Shown: piece by piece, positions 30,010 to 38,755 of the stretch
How the letters are laid out: each line of letters begins with the position of its first letter
Numbering within the stretch: the stretch's first letter is position 1
Assembly: GCF_009759685.1 (NCBI RefSeq)
Contig: NZ_CP046654.1
Coordinates: forward strand, 186,001-250,000
DNA: 64,000 nucleotides
Source: Acinetobacter baumannii
GTDB taxonomy: Bacteria; Pseudomonadota; Gammaproteobacteria; Pseudomonadales; Moraxellaceae
Reading direction: 5' to 3'
Program-made: the position numbers and the translations under genes
Notes under the pieces: generated by a model
Told to the model about the DNA's origin: nothing
The model's input: only the letters and a program-made list of their open reading frames with translations
Database searches by the model: none

Positions 30010-32283
30010 TTAAAAGTCATATGATACAGATAGCATATACGTTCTTGGTGCGCCTAGAGCCAAATTCGTCAATTGTGGCTGTGCCCAATACGCTTTGTTG
30101 GTTAAGTTGTAGATATTGGCACGGAAAGTAACTGGGTGGTCCTCGACTTTCGTACTATAGCGTGCGCCAACATCTAAGAGTGTACGCCCTGGTACGGACA
30201 AGGTATTTTCTGCATTAATATATTGCTTGGAAACTGCATTGATATTTCCTGATAAGGTTAAAGTCCCTTGTGCTACTTGAGTATCCCACTCTGCTCCAAG
30301 CTTAGCCTGATTTTTTGGCACAGCAACTGCTGTATGACCATCGTTTCCTCCACTCTTAGTCTTGGTAAGTTCAGGATCAAGATAGGTAAAGCCACCCATT
30401 AAACGCACATGTTCAATCGGTGAACCAAAAAATGACCATTCAATACCACGATTTCGTTGTTCTCCATCCGAAACAAAGGTAGGTAAGTTATTCACAAGCT
30501 TTGAAGGATCTAAATAACTACTTGGTTTGGTAATTTCAAATGCACTCAAGGTATGCGCAAATGTCCCCAAATCAACCTTCAAACCAAGTTCCTGTTGTTT
30601 GGTTTTTTGAGGAGGAAATATTTCCCCTGGATTTGATGCAGTTGCAGGTGCCTGATCACCCTTTGTCAAACCTTCAATATAGTTTGCATAAACAGAAATT
30701 TTATCAGTCGCTTTAATCAGTAAGGCGACACCAGGCGTGGTTGCTGATTTAGCATTTTCAGGTAATGTATTAACAGAACTTGTTGCTTTTACAGTCTGAT
30801 GACGAAGTCCTAAAGTCAACTGTACTTTATCTTGAGCAAACGACAATGTATCGGCTAAACCAAAGCTAGAGGTAGAGAGTGTCGAATGAAATAGAAACGG
30901 CGGTGTAAATTCCGGTTTAGGCCCCCAATTTGGATTGGGATCATAAATATTCGTAATAACAGGATCACTAAAACCTGGGATAATTCTATAACCATAATCA
31001 TCTTGTGTATGATTATAGTAGGTTGCATTGGCGACCCATTGATGTTTCACAGACCCCGTCTCAAACTTGCCTTTAAAACCAGCATCTGCTGATTTTTTAT
31101 CGACGTCAAAAGCAAGTTGTCCAAGTGTTGAACTCAGTGTTCCAGTGCTACTCGTAATCGTCCCTGCACTTGCCCCATTGTACTTATATTCAGTTGTACT
31201 TTGTCCATAAGCCGCATATGCCATCAACTGATCAGAAAAATCATATTCGCCACGAATCATTGCGCCTTTATCTTTGGTTTCAACAGAGCCCCAATCCGGA
31301 CTAAGTAAGGTATCCGCTTTCGGCGGTTTCGGAATTCCAACTGCAGTAGAGACGTTAACACCACGTGTCACGCCATCAACATGATCTAAGGCATCGTAAG
31401 CATCAACAAAAACACGTGCATTTTCACCTTGCCAATCTAAGCCAAGCGAAAATAAACGACTTTCTTTAGACTGATCATTAACTGCTGCATCTCCATCTCG
31501 ATACATTCCATTGATACGAACGCCGAATTCTTTATTTTCACCAAATCTTCTTCCAACATCGACATGTCCACCAAACTGGGCATCCGACATATAAGTTGTG
31601 GTCAATCGTGCAAACGGTTCATCAGCCGCATATTTGGTCACTAGATTTACCGTTCCACCCACCGATCCTGCTGGCGGCATCCCATTTAACAAAGCGGAGG
31701 GACCTTTCAACACCTCAACGCGGCCAAACATTTCCGGAGAAGTTCGATAAAACGGTGTGATACCAAAAAGTCCGTTCATTGACATATCATTCGTACTCGA
31801 AGCATATCCACGAATATAATAGTTTTCACTCCAACCACCACTTGCACCGTTGGTATATATCGATGGATCAGTTGCTGCAATCACTTCTGTAATATCTTTT
31901 GCCTGTTTATCTTCGATATACTTATCGGTATAACTAATCGTATTAAATGGCGTATCTAGAAATTTTTTACTACCGAGAAATCCAACATTGCTCGATGTTG
32001 CAACTTGCCCTCCCGCATAAGTATCGTCTTGTTCAGCTTTTACGGTAATTGCTGGTAAAGCTGCTACATTTGTTTGAGCAGTTTGTTGTTCTAGAGTTTT
32101 TGTTGAATTATCAATAACAGCAGCATAGGTATTTGATGCACATAGAACAAATACGGTGCCTAATGCATAGCCTAATCGAAGGGCCATTTGTGCAGATGCA
32201 ACGCCATTTAATACAAAAGAACGGTGATTAATTCTTTGATCATTCCCAGTTTTAAAATTACGGTTATAGCTAACGTTGTTCAT
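30010..32283 (-). CDS. bauA: Ferric-acinetobactin TonB-dependent outer-membrane receptor
   Basis: Outer-membrane receptor for ferric acinetobactin. It shows a signal region rich in hydrophobics, a TonB box (LPAITVKAEQ), the plug segment with FGRVEVLKGPSALLNGMPPAG, beta-barrel strands, and the C-terminal YMLSVSYDF ending in phenylalanine. The ATG at 32283 (757 residues) is preferred to that at 32310, because AAAGG lies 7 bases ahead of it. It is the last gene of the bauDCEBA operon. Confidence 0.94.
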   Translation of the reverse strand: MNNVSYNRNFKTGNDQRINHRSFVLNGVASAQMALRLGYALGTVFVLCASNTYAAVIDNSTKTLEQQTAQTNVAALPAITVKAEQDDTYAGGQVATSSNVGFLGSKKFLDTPFNTISYTDKYIEDKQAKDITEVIAATDPSIYTNGASGGWSENYYIRGYASSTNDMSMNGLFGITPFYRTSPEMFGRVEVLKGPSALLNGMPPAGSVGGTVNLVTKYAADEPFARLTTTYMSDAQFGGHVDVGRRFGENKEFGVRINGMYRDGDAAVNDQSKESRLFSLGLDWQGENARVFVDAYDALDHVDGVTRGVNVSTAVGIPKPPKADTLLSPDWGSVETKDKGAMIRGEYDFSDQLMAYAAYGQSTTEYKYNGASAGTITSSTGTLSSTLGQLAFDVDKKSADAGFKGKFETGSVKHQWVANATYYNHTQDDYGYRIIPGFSDPVITNIYDPNPNWGPKPEFTPPFLFHSTLSTSSFGLADTLSFAQDKVQLTLGLRHQTVKATSSVNTLPENAKSATTPGVALLIKATDKISVYANYIEGLTKGDQAPATASNPGEIFPPQKTKQQELGLKVDLGTFAHTLSAFEITKPSSYLDPSKLVNNLPTFVSDGEQRNRGIEWSFFGSPIEHVRLMGGFTYLDPELTKTKSGGNDGHTAVAVPKNQAKLGAEWDTQVAQGTLTLSGNINAVSKQYINAENTLSVPGRTLLDVGARYSTKVEDHPVTFRANIYNLTNKAYWAQPQLTNLALGAPRTYMLSVSYDF

Positions 32284-32395
32284 TGAAAGACCTTTAATGT
32301 TTTGATTCATTTTTTATTAACTATCTGCTTAAAATTCATAGCAAAATAGTGAAAATTTATGCTCTAAAATTTAACTAAGTGATGTGCCCAAAAAT

Positions 32396-33364
32396 TTATT
32401 GATAGCCTTTTTTCACATCTTCCATCACTATTTTGAGTGAGGTTGGGCTTGCAGCCGTGGTGTACCACGCATCGGCATCGACAAAAATGACACGACCGTT
32501 TTTCCATGCTTTGGTTTGACGTAATAATGGATTTTCAACACTAGCAGCATTAATGTTTGGGCGATGTTCCATCACAGCAGTTCGGTCCACGATATAAAGA
32601 ATGTCGGGATCCGCTTTTTTGATGAATTCACTCGAAATAGGTTGCCCATGTAGACTTGTATCCACCACTCCACTTGCAGGCTTTACCCCAAAGGCATTAA
32701 AAATAAAGCCATAGCGTGACTGAATACCAAAATTACTAAATGCCCCATTGTTATGAAGAACGACTAATGCTCTTTCTGGGCGATTGGCCGTTACGGCTTG
32801 TACTTGCTTCACCTGTTCATCAAGTTCAGAAACTTTCTGGCGAGCTAAGTCTTCTTTATTAAATATTTTTCCTAAGGTCATCATATGGTCTTTAACCAGA
32901 CCAATATGATTACTCTCGCTATTGTTGAAGTTGATATCGTAATGAATGGTCGGGGCAATTTTGGACAGTTCCTGATACTGATTAACGTGTAATGGCGTCA
33001 TCAAAATCAGGTCTGGCTTTAATGCATATATCCTTTCCATATTGGGCTGTACAATTGCACCCAAATCCTGAATTTGTGCATCTTTTTTATATTTTTCCAA
33101 AAAGTGTGGAACATAATCTTTTGGCATTCCCATAATCGGGACATTGAGTTGATCTAGAAAGTCAGCTTCATTCATATCAAGTACGGCAACGCGTTGCGGT
33201 AAATGATCTATCACCGTAGTTCCAAGCGCATGTTTTACCGTAATCGGTTCTGCTAGCTTCTGAGAAGCTTGAGTGGTATCTGCAACTTTTTGATCACATG
33301 CTTGTAGAGTGACAGCTGCCGCTATGATGAGGGCTACTCCCCCATACTTTTTCTTCCAGTTCAT
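32396..33364 (-). CDS. bauB: Periplasmic ferric-acinetobactin binding lipoprotein
   Basis: The substrate-binding protein of the acinetobactin ABC importer, 322 residues. The N-terminus has a lipoprotein signal with lipobox LQAC at Cys23. The body has class III binding protein features (QRVAVLDMNEADFLDQL, LKPDLILMTPLHVNQY, KKADPDILYIVDR). It follows bauE after 6 bases. Confidence 0.94.
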   Translation of the reverse strand: MNWKKKYGGVALIIAAAVTLQACDQKVADTTQASQKLAEPITVKHALGTTVIDHLPQRVAVLDMNEADFLDQLNVPIMGMPKDYVPHFLEKYKKDAQIQDLGAIVQPNMERIYALKPDLILMTPLHVNQYQELSKIAPTIHYDINFNNSESNHIGLVKDHMMTLGKIFNKEDLARQKVSELDEQVKQVQAVTANRPERALVVLHNNGAFSNFGIQSRYGFIFNAFGVKPASGVVDTSLHGQPISSEFIKKADPDILYIVDRTAVMEHRPNINAASVENPLLRQTKAWKNGRVIFVDADAWYTTAASPTSLKIVMEDVKKGYQ

Positions 33365-33370
33365 ATGTAT

Positions 33371-34141
33371 TCAAGCTCCAGATGAGTTGAAGTAATTACA
33401 CATACAGCCACGCTCACTGTATGTAATTTCAAAATCAAGCTCGTACAGATCATTTAATCGCGCCTCTGTAATCACTTGTTCGGTTAACCCACTGAAATGA
33501 AGCTTGCCGTTCTTGAGCGCGACAATATGGTCCGAGTAATTCGTGGCAAAATTGATGTCATGAATGACTAAAATCACAGTGCGCCCTTGTTCATCACATA
33601 AGCGCCTGAGTGCGCGCATAATTTGAACGGCATGTTTCATATCAAGGTTATTTAAGGGTTCATCTAATAAAAGTACGTCTGTTTGCTGTGCGATCGTCAT
33701 CGCCAAAAAGGCCATTTGCCTTTGACCACCACTAATTTCATCTATGTAAGATTTGCGCAGTGGTTCTAAAGAAAGAAACTCAATAGCCTCATCAACCACC
33801 TGACGATCTTGCTCGGTTAAAACACCACGGCTATAGGGAAAGCGTCCAAATGAAACCAGCTCTTCTACGGTTAAGCGCAAATTAAAGCCGGGTGCTTGAC
33901 GTAAAGTCGCGACATGCTTCGCGTAAACAGCGGTTTTAATATCCGCAATATTTTGATGATTAAGAAAAATCTCGCCTTTATCTGGTTCAATTAAACGTGC
34001 CATCATCATGAGCAAAGTCGATTTTCCAGCTCCATTTGGACCAATGAGTGACGTCACCTGACCTGTAGGAAATTCAACATTTACGTCAGTCAGTATTGGC
34101 TTATTTCCATATGACTTATTGATATTCTTGACATGAATCAT
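33371..34141 (-). CDS. bauE: Ferric-acinetobactin importer ATPase
   Basis: ATP-binding subunit of the acinetobactin importer. The start at 34141 is chosen because its ATG overlaps the bauC stop (ATGA). This gives 256 residues. It shows Walker A SLIGPNGAGKSTLLMMM, signature EISGGQRQMAFLAM, Walker B VLLLDEPLNNLDM and the H-loop VIHDI, as in FepC/FhuC-type subunits. Confidence 0.95.
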   Translation of the reverse strand: MIHVKNINKSYGNKPILTDVNVEFPTGQVTSLIGPNGAGKSTLLMMMARLIEPDKGEIFLNHQNIADIKTAVYAKHVATLRQAPGFNLRLTVEELVSFGRFPYSRGVLTEQDRQVVDEAIEFLSLEPLRKSYIDEISGGQRQMAFLAMTIAQQTDVLLLDEPLNNLDMKHAVQIMRALRRLCDEQGRTVILVIHDINFATNYSDHIVALKNGKLHFSGLTEQVITEARLNDLYELDFEITYSERGCMCNYFNSSGA

Positions 34142-35085
34142 GCAACACCTCGGGTACGAACCGTCAGCGCAAGGAAATAAATGCCACATACCAGATTGAC
34201 CAAAATGCTGACGGTCGTTTTGTAATTAAAAACGTGCTCAACTAAAATTTGAGCAGCAATAAATATGGCAATCGTGATGGCACAGCCCATGGGCAGCGTT
34301 AATTTATGCTTATAACTTCTTGCTAGTGCATAAGTAATGTTGGCAATAAATACGCCCATAAATACTGTCGGGCCAATCAGACTGGTAGATACCGCAACCA
34401 AAATAGCGATCAGGGCTAAATAGAAACTGATATAGCGGTGATGATGAATGCCTAATGAAATAGCTTGCTCACGCCCTAAAACCAGAACATCCAGAACAGG
34501 GAGCGCTTTTCTACCGAGGAATAGAACAATGACTACGGCTACGCTGGCATACAATAAAGTTTCTGGTTGAGAGCGATTAAACGAAGCATAGCTAAGGCCT
34601 TGGAAAACAGAAAATTCACCAGGATTAATTTTGAGTTGAATAAATTGAGTAACCGTCCCGACGACCATCGTAAGGACTAACCCTAAAAGCAACAGGAGAA
34701 AGACATCATTTCTGCCGTATGGCAATAACCACTTATGGATTACCCACGAATAAAGCAGCATTAAAACGATTGAGATAAAGAAATTACCGTTTATTCCTAA
34801 CTGGCTTAATCCATGCGTTCCCCAAAAAAACAACAACAAAACTTGCCATAAGAGATAAATCGCTTCATAGCCCATAATGGAAGGGGTCAAAATACGATTA
34901 CCGACCAGTGTCTGAAAAACAATCGAGGAAAAAGCAACGCAAATACCGGCTATCACAATCGTGGCAAGACGCAGAAGTCGGTTAGGAATGACGTAATCAA
35001 AATCTAGTCCTGAGTTTAAAAATAAAAAACATACTGCTAGGCAGATGACAATCAGATAAATCATCCATAGCTTTGTAATACGCAT
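34138..35085 (-). CDS. bauC: Ferric-acinetobactin importer permease
   Basis: FecCD-type permease of 315 residues with about nine membrane segments. The FecCD signature stretch is GREQAISLGIHHHRY followed by TSLIGPTVFMGVFIANITYALA. It overlaps bauE by 4 bases and bauD by 1 base, so the three genes are translationally linked. Confidence 0.93.
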   Translation of the reverse strand: MRITKLWMIYLIVICLAVCFLFLNSGLDFDYVIPNRLLRLATIVIAGICVAFSSIVFQTLVGNRILTPSIMGYEAIYLLWQVLLLFFWGTHGLSQLGINGNFFISIVLMLLYSWVIHKWLLPYGRNDVFLLLLLGLVLTMVVGTVTQFIQLKINPGEFSVFQGLSYASFNRSQPETLLYASVAVVIVLFLGRKALPVLDVLVLGREQAISLGIHHHRYISFYLALIAILVAVSTSLIGPTVFMGVFIANITYALARSYKHKLTLPMGCAITIAIFIAAQILVEHVFNYKTTVSILVNLVCGIYFLALTVRTRGVA

Positions 35086-36026
35086 TATCTGAACTCCCTC
35101 AAAATGAGGATGAGGAAAATAATTCCCCCCACACCACCTGCGGTAAGTCCAATTGGCACTTCAAATGGATAAATAATCGAGCGACCAAGAATGTCGCAAA
35201 TCAGTAATAGAGACGCTCCACCCAAAGCCACAATGGGCAAGGTTTTAGCTAAGTTTTCTCCGTATTTCAGTGCGACCAAATTGGGGACCACGAGCCCGAC
35301 AAAAGGAATGGCACCAACAGTAATCACTGTGGTTGAAACTGTAATGGCAACCAGTATTAAACCAATGGCGGCTATAGCTGCATAACTAAGTCCTAAGCTA
35401 GAAGCCATCTCTTCACCCATACCAATTACGGTAAAGCGGTGTGCAAAAAGATAAGTCAGGACAACAATCGGAAAAATAATGTAAATAACTTCATAGTGGC
35501 CTTGGATAATTTTTGAAAAATCTCCTAAAAGCCACCCTTGCATACTTTGTAAAATATTAAAGCGATAGGCATAAAACTCAGCTAAGGCACTCAGTACACT
35601 GCCGTACATCAAGCCAATAACCGGTACTAAAACCGTATTTCTAAAACGGATCCGGCGAATAATTGCGATATAAATTAAGCTGGCAATAAAACAAAAAATG
35701 ATCGCAAATATCATTTTACTCAGCGTGCTGGTTACCGGAACTAAAGTTAACGACACTAAAATTCCCAGTTTGGCAGCATCTAAACCGCCCGACGTTTCCG
35801 GTTCAACAAATTTGTTACGCACAATATGCTGCAAGATGACGCCACATACCGCCAACCCGATACCGGTAAGCACAATAGTAATTAAACGAGGAATACGGCT
35901 GGCTGTAAGAGTGAGCCAACTCTCATGAGAAAAAGAAAATAAGGTAGACCACTGTATTTGTTCAGCCCCGAGCAATAACGAACAAATACATAAAATGATA
36001 AAAATACAGAATAAGCCAAATCGCAT
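35085..36026 (-). CDS. bauD: Ferric-acinetobactin importer permease
   Basis: The second FecCD-type permease, 313 residues with about nine membrane segments. It carries GMGEEMASSLGLSYA and VGAIPFVGLVVPNLVA, the coupling and transport signatures of the family. It is the first annotated gene of bauDCEBA. Its ATG overlaps the stop of an upstream 43-codon ORF (TGATG), and its own ribosome site is weak, which suggests that translation is handed over from that ORF. Confidence 0.93.
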   Translation of the reverse strand: MRFGLFCIFIILCICSLLLGAEQIQWSTLFSFSHESWLTLTASRIPRLITIVLTGIGLAVCGVILQHIVRNKFVEPETSGGLDAAKLGILVSLTLVPVTSTLSKMIFAIIFCFIASLIYIAIIRRIRFRNTVLVPVIGLMYGSVLSALAEFYAYRFNILQSMQGWLLGDFSKIIQGHYEVIYIIFPIVVLTYLFAHRFTVIGMGEEMASSLGLSYAAIAAIGLILVAITVSTTVITVGAIPFVGLVVPNLVALKYGENLAKTLPIVALGGASLLLICDILGRSIIYPFEVPIGLTAGGVGGIIFLILILREFR

Positions 36027-36157
36027 CAGTGGCGTGCCCCACTTGAGCGTAATAAAGCCGATGCAAATTGCAAATTTAGTCCCATCAAACCAAAGCGAGG
36101 GAAAATTTGTTCAACATTTGATGGGCTTATCAACCTTTCATGATTGAATATTCTCAT
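36026..36157 (-). CDS. Possible 43-aa small protein or leader, coupled to bauD
   Basis: ATG at 36157 and TGA at 36028-36026, overlapping the bauD ATG by one base. GAGGAA stands 6 bases ahead of the ATG, the best ribosome site of this operon. The peptide begins MRIFNHERLISPSN and ends LLRSSGARH. It has no clear membrane segment and no family I know. It would be the true first ORF of the bauDCEBA transcript. Role unknown: small protein or translational leader. Confidence 0.5.
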   Translation of the reverse strand: MRIFNHERLISPSNVEQIFPRFGLMGLNLQFASALLRSSGARH

Positions 36158-36591
36158 GAAAATTCCTCAATTTTATCGAGACAACAGAATCAGTTCCTTT
36201 TGAATAGGCAAAATCACAGTCCTATTCCGAGGAGCATTTTTTTCATCTTTAAATTATTTTTGCCCAACCAATTTCGAATTAAATAAATATTAATCAATCA
36301 CTTATTATTTATTTTCTATTTTAAAAATTAGTCATTCTCAATTGGTACTATCTACTTGCAAATAATAATCTTGATGTAAATGAGAATCAATTATAGTATG
36401 TTTAAAGGTAAAATGTAACCCTACTGTTACATCAGTACAGTTCATGTGGACATCAACTCATTAGAAAAAGGTCAATTTTTGCAAACAAGCAAATCTATAA
36501 CATTATGAATTATATGAAATTTAATCTAATGTAAAAAATTTGCGAAATAAAAATTGATGAAAATAGCCATTTGATAAACCAGGATTCATTT
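36158..36591. promoter_or_regulatory. Divergent bauD-basB regulatory region with Fur-box-like site
   Basis: A Fur-like site at 36376-36394 (12 of 19 consensus positions by hand count) follows a T- and A-rich stretch. It can serve both directions. Between it and the 43-codon ORF a perfect 7-base hairpin (36202-36208 with 36221-36227, loop 12) lies in the presumed leader of the bauD transcript. No other gene is seen. Confidence 0.6.
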
Positions 36592-38685
36592 ATGTTGGAA
36601 CAATTTTCCAAATCGCCCACTCTCCTTTCGGTTACTGATTACGAAGAACATATCTGGATGTTGCAATTACAACAGCCTGAACAAGTTAACCGACGTTTTA
36701 ATCTATGGAAACTTAATCAAGATTTAGACATTCAACTGCTCATTAAAGCAATTCAAGACATTATTAAAACTACACCTGACTTAAATGTCCGCTATACATT
36801 TAGTGACGAAGGTGATTTATACAAATATCCATTTGATGACCATTCAGCTTGCCTAGAAATAAAAAAGAGCTATGCAGAACACGTATTTGAGCAGGTAAAT
36901 ACCTTAAAAGCGCAAGCATGGAATGCAGAATTTCATCCCCCTTTTTTTACAAGTCTCGTAGAAACTGAACAAGGCTATTTCCTTATTTTAGCGCTCCACC
37001 CGATTCTCGATGAAAGCTATCAAAAGGCAGATTTTATTCAGGCTATACAAAATCGATATCAACAATATTCACCCAATAATGTGCCATTGGTGCTGACAGA
37101 AATTGATATCTCAAATCATCTTGCAAGTTCTACAAAAGCGCCAGAACAACCTAACCAAACCTATGTTTCAGAAATTATTTTAGAAGAGTTCCGAAATACG
37201 CTCGCTGAACCAGAAATGAGCCAACATGATGACTTTTTTGATTTTGGTGGCCATTCACTATTAGCAACACGAATTATTGGAAACCTACTCAATAAACATG
37301 GAATTGAGATTCAATTTAATGATTTCTTTAAATCTCCATCTGCTGCCGATTTAGCCCAATATGCTTTCGTTAAATCTGAAAAAACCGAAAAAACCACCTT
37401 ACAAAGTGTAGATAAAGCCCCGCTTACTTTAGCTCAAGATTTCCTGTGGCAAGCTTATTCTGCGTTCGATTTTAGCCCAATTTATAACTTACCATTTGCC
37501 GTAGAATTCCTTGAAGAAATTAATGAAGATGTTTTCTTGCAAGCCTTTACAGATATTGTGGAGCGACATGCAGGTTTACGCACAATTTTTAATAGCGCCA
37601 ATGGTCAAACCTATCAGCAGGTTGTTCCTACGTCTGAACTTAAACACTTCAAATGGTTTTGGAACAGTGCCGAAAGTCACGATGCAACGCTTGCCAGTGA
37701 AGCTTCATATAAATTTGATTTAACCCGTGAGCTTCCCTTAAGAATTCGTTTAATTCGAAATGCTAAAGGTCGCCAAACTTTATCGTTTTTAGTTCACCAC
37801 ATGGTGATTGATGAATGGTCTTTAAATACGATTATGGCTGACCTTGCGCATGCTTATCTTGCTCGCTCAAATGCTCAAGCACCGAGCTGGAAGGCACCAG
37901 CCCAATCCATTCTTGATTTTTCTTTACTCCAGCAAAAACAAGGTATCAATCAAGACCATCTAAATTATTGGACTAACCTGCTAACAGGGGCAACCAAAGG
38001 TCTAAGCCTTCCTGTTTCGGAACATGAATTAAATGCTGAAAAGGAAAAACCTCCAGTCCAATGGCTCGAACTTAAATTTGCACCAGAAATGCATGAAAAG
38101 CTTCTCGCATTTTCGAGACAACACAGCTCTTCTATTTTCGCGGTTCTCTATACTGCTATCGCCCATGCATTACAGCAACAAGGTGATTTAAAAGATATTG
38201 TGATTGGTACTTCTGCATCTGGACGAACTGATCCTGAGTTTTTTGATACGGTGGGTTACTTTACAACCATGGTGGCGCATCGCACACAGTTTAGCCCTTC
38301 AGATTCATTCCAATTGTTGCTCCACAATATCAGCACAATGATTAATACCTCGATGGCCTATGCAGATATTCCCATCAACCATATACAAAATGCGTTAGGG
38401 ATGAGCGCTGATGAAGGACTGTTATTTGATGTGTTTATTCATATCCATTCAAATAATGCTTTAAACGGCGCGCTCAAAACACCTCAGGGACAAGACCTTC
38501 CTTATCGTCAGATTTTGCCGGAACGTGATGAATCGATGTTCGGATTACATTTTGAAATTATGGAAAATGTGATTGATGGACAGCATCAGTTAAGCATGAT
38601 TATTACTTATCAGGCTCACCGCTTCCCGACTGCAACAGTGCAAAGTATCTGTGAAAAAATTAAGGCAACCTTAGCTCAAATCTAG
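36592..38685 (+). CDS. basB: NRPS: truncated condensation domain, carrier domain and condensation domain
   Basis: Holds the threonine-derived intermediate and probably joins it to N-hydroxyhistamine. The ATG at 36592 follows AGGA by 7 bases; a TTG further up lacks this. In 697 residues: 1-180 looks like the N-terminal half of a condensation domain whose HHxxxDG motif is replaced by LHPILDES; about 195-270 is a carrier domain with intact FGGHSLLATRI (Ser222); 290-697 is a full condensation domain with HHMVIDEW at His402. This is the only threonine-type carrier in the cluster with its serine. Confidence 0.9.
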   Translation: MLEQFSKSPTLLSVTDYEEHIWMLQLQQPEQVNRRFNLWKLNQDLDIQLLIKAIQDIIKTTPDLNVRYTFSDEGDLYKYPFDDHSACLEIKKSYAEHVFEQVNTLKAQAWNAEFHPPFFTSLVETEQGYFLILALHPILDESYQKADFIQAIQNRYQQYSPNNVPLVLTEIDISNHLASSTKAPEQPNQTYVSEIILEEFRNTLAEPEMSQHDDFFDFGGHSLLATRIIGNLLNKHGIEIQFNDFFKSPSAADLAQYAFVKSEKTEKTTLQSVDKAPLTLAQDFLWQAYSAFDFSPIYNLPFAVEFLEEINEDVFLQAFTDIVERHAGLRTIFNSANGQTYQQVVPTSELKHFKWFWNSAESHDATLASEASYKFDLTRELPLRIRLIRNAKGRQTLSFLVHHMVIDEWSLNTIMADLAHAYLARSNAQAPSWKAPAQSILDFSLLQQKQGINQDHLNYWTNLLTGATKGLSLPVSEHELNAEKEKPPVQWLELKFAPEMHEKLLAFSRQHSSSIFAVLYTAIAHALQQQGDLKDIVIGTSASGRTDPEFFDTVGYFTTMVAHRTQFSPSDSFQLLLHNISTMINTSMAYADIPINHIQNALGMSADEGLLFDVFIHIHSNNALNGALKTPQGQDLPYRQILPERDESMFGLHFEIMENVIDGQHQLSMIITYQAHRFPTATVQSICEKIKATLAQI

Positions 38686-38703
38686 TTGCCCTAAAACCAA
38701 CCA

Positions 38704-38744
38704 TGTGCTTAAAAGCAAACATCTCAACTCTGCTTTTAAGCACA
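38704..38744. terminator. Bidirectional terminator between basB and basA
   Basis: A perfect 14-base inverted repeat (38704-38717 and 38731-38744) with a 13-base loop lies between the convergent genes. A T-rich tract follows on the plus strand. Confidence 0.7.
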
Positions 38745-38755
38745 TTTCAATTTTT

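Noticed and set aside
32284..32310. BauA start at 32310
   Set aside because: The ATG at 32310 has no ribosome site, while AAAGG lies correctly ahead of the ATG at 32283. The two versions differ only by nine residues.
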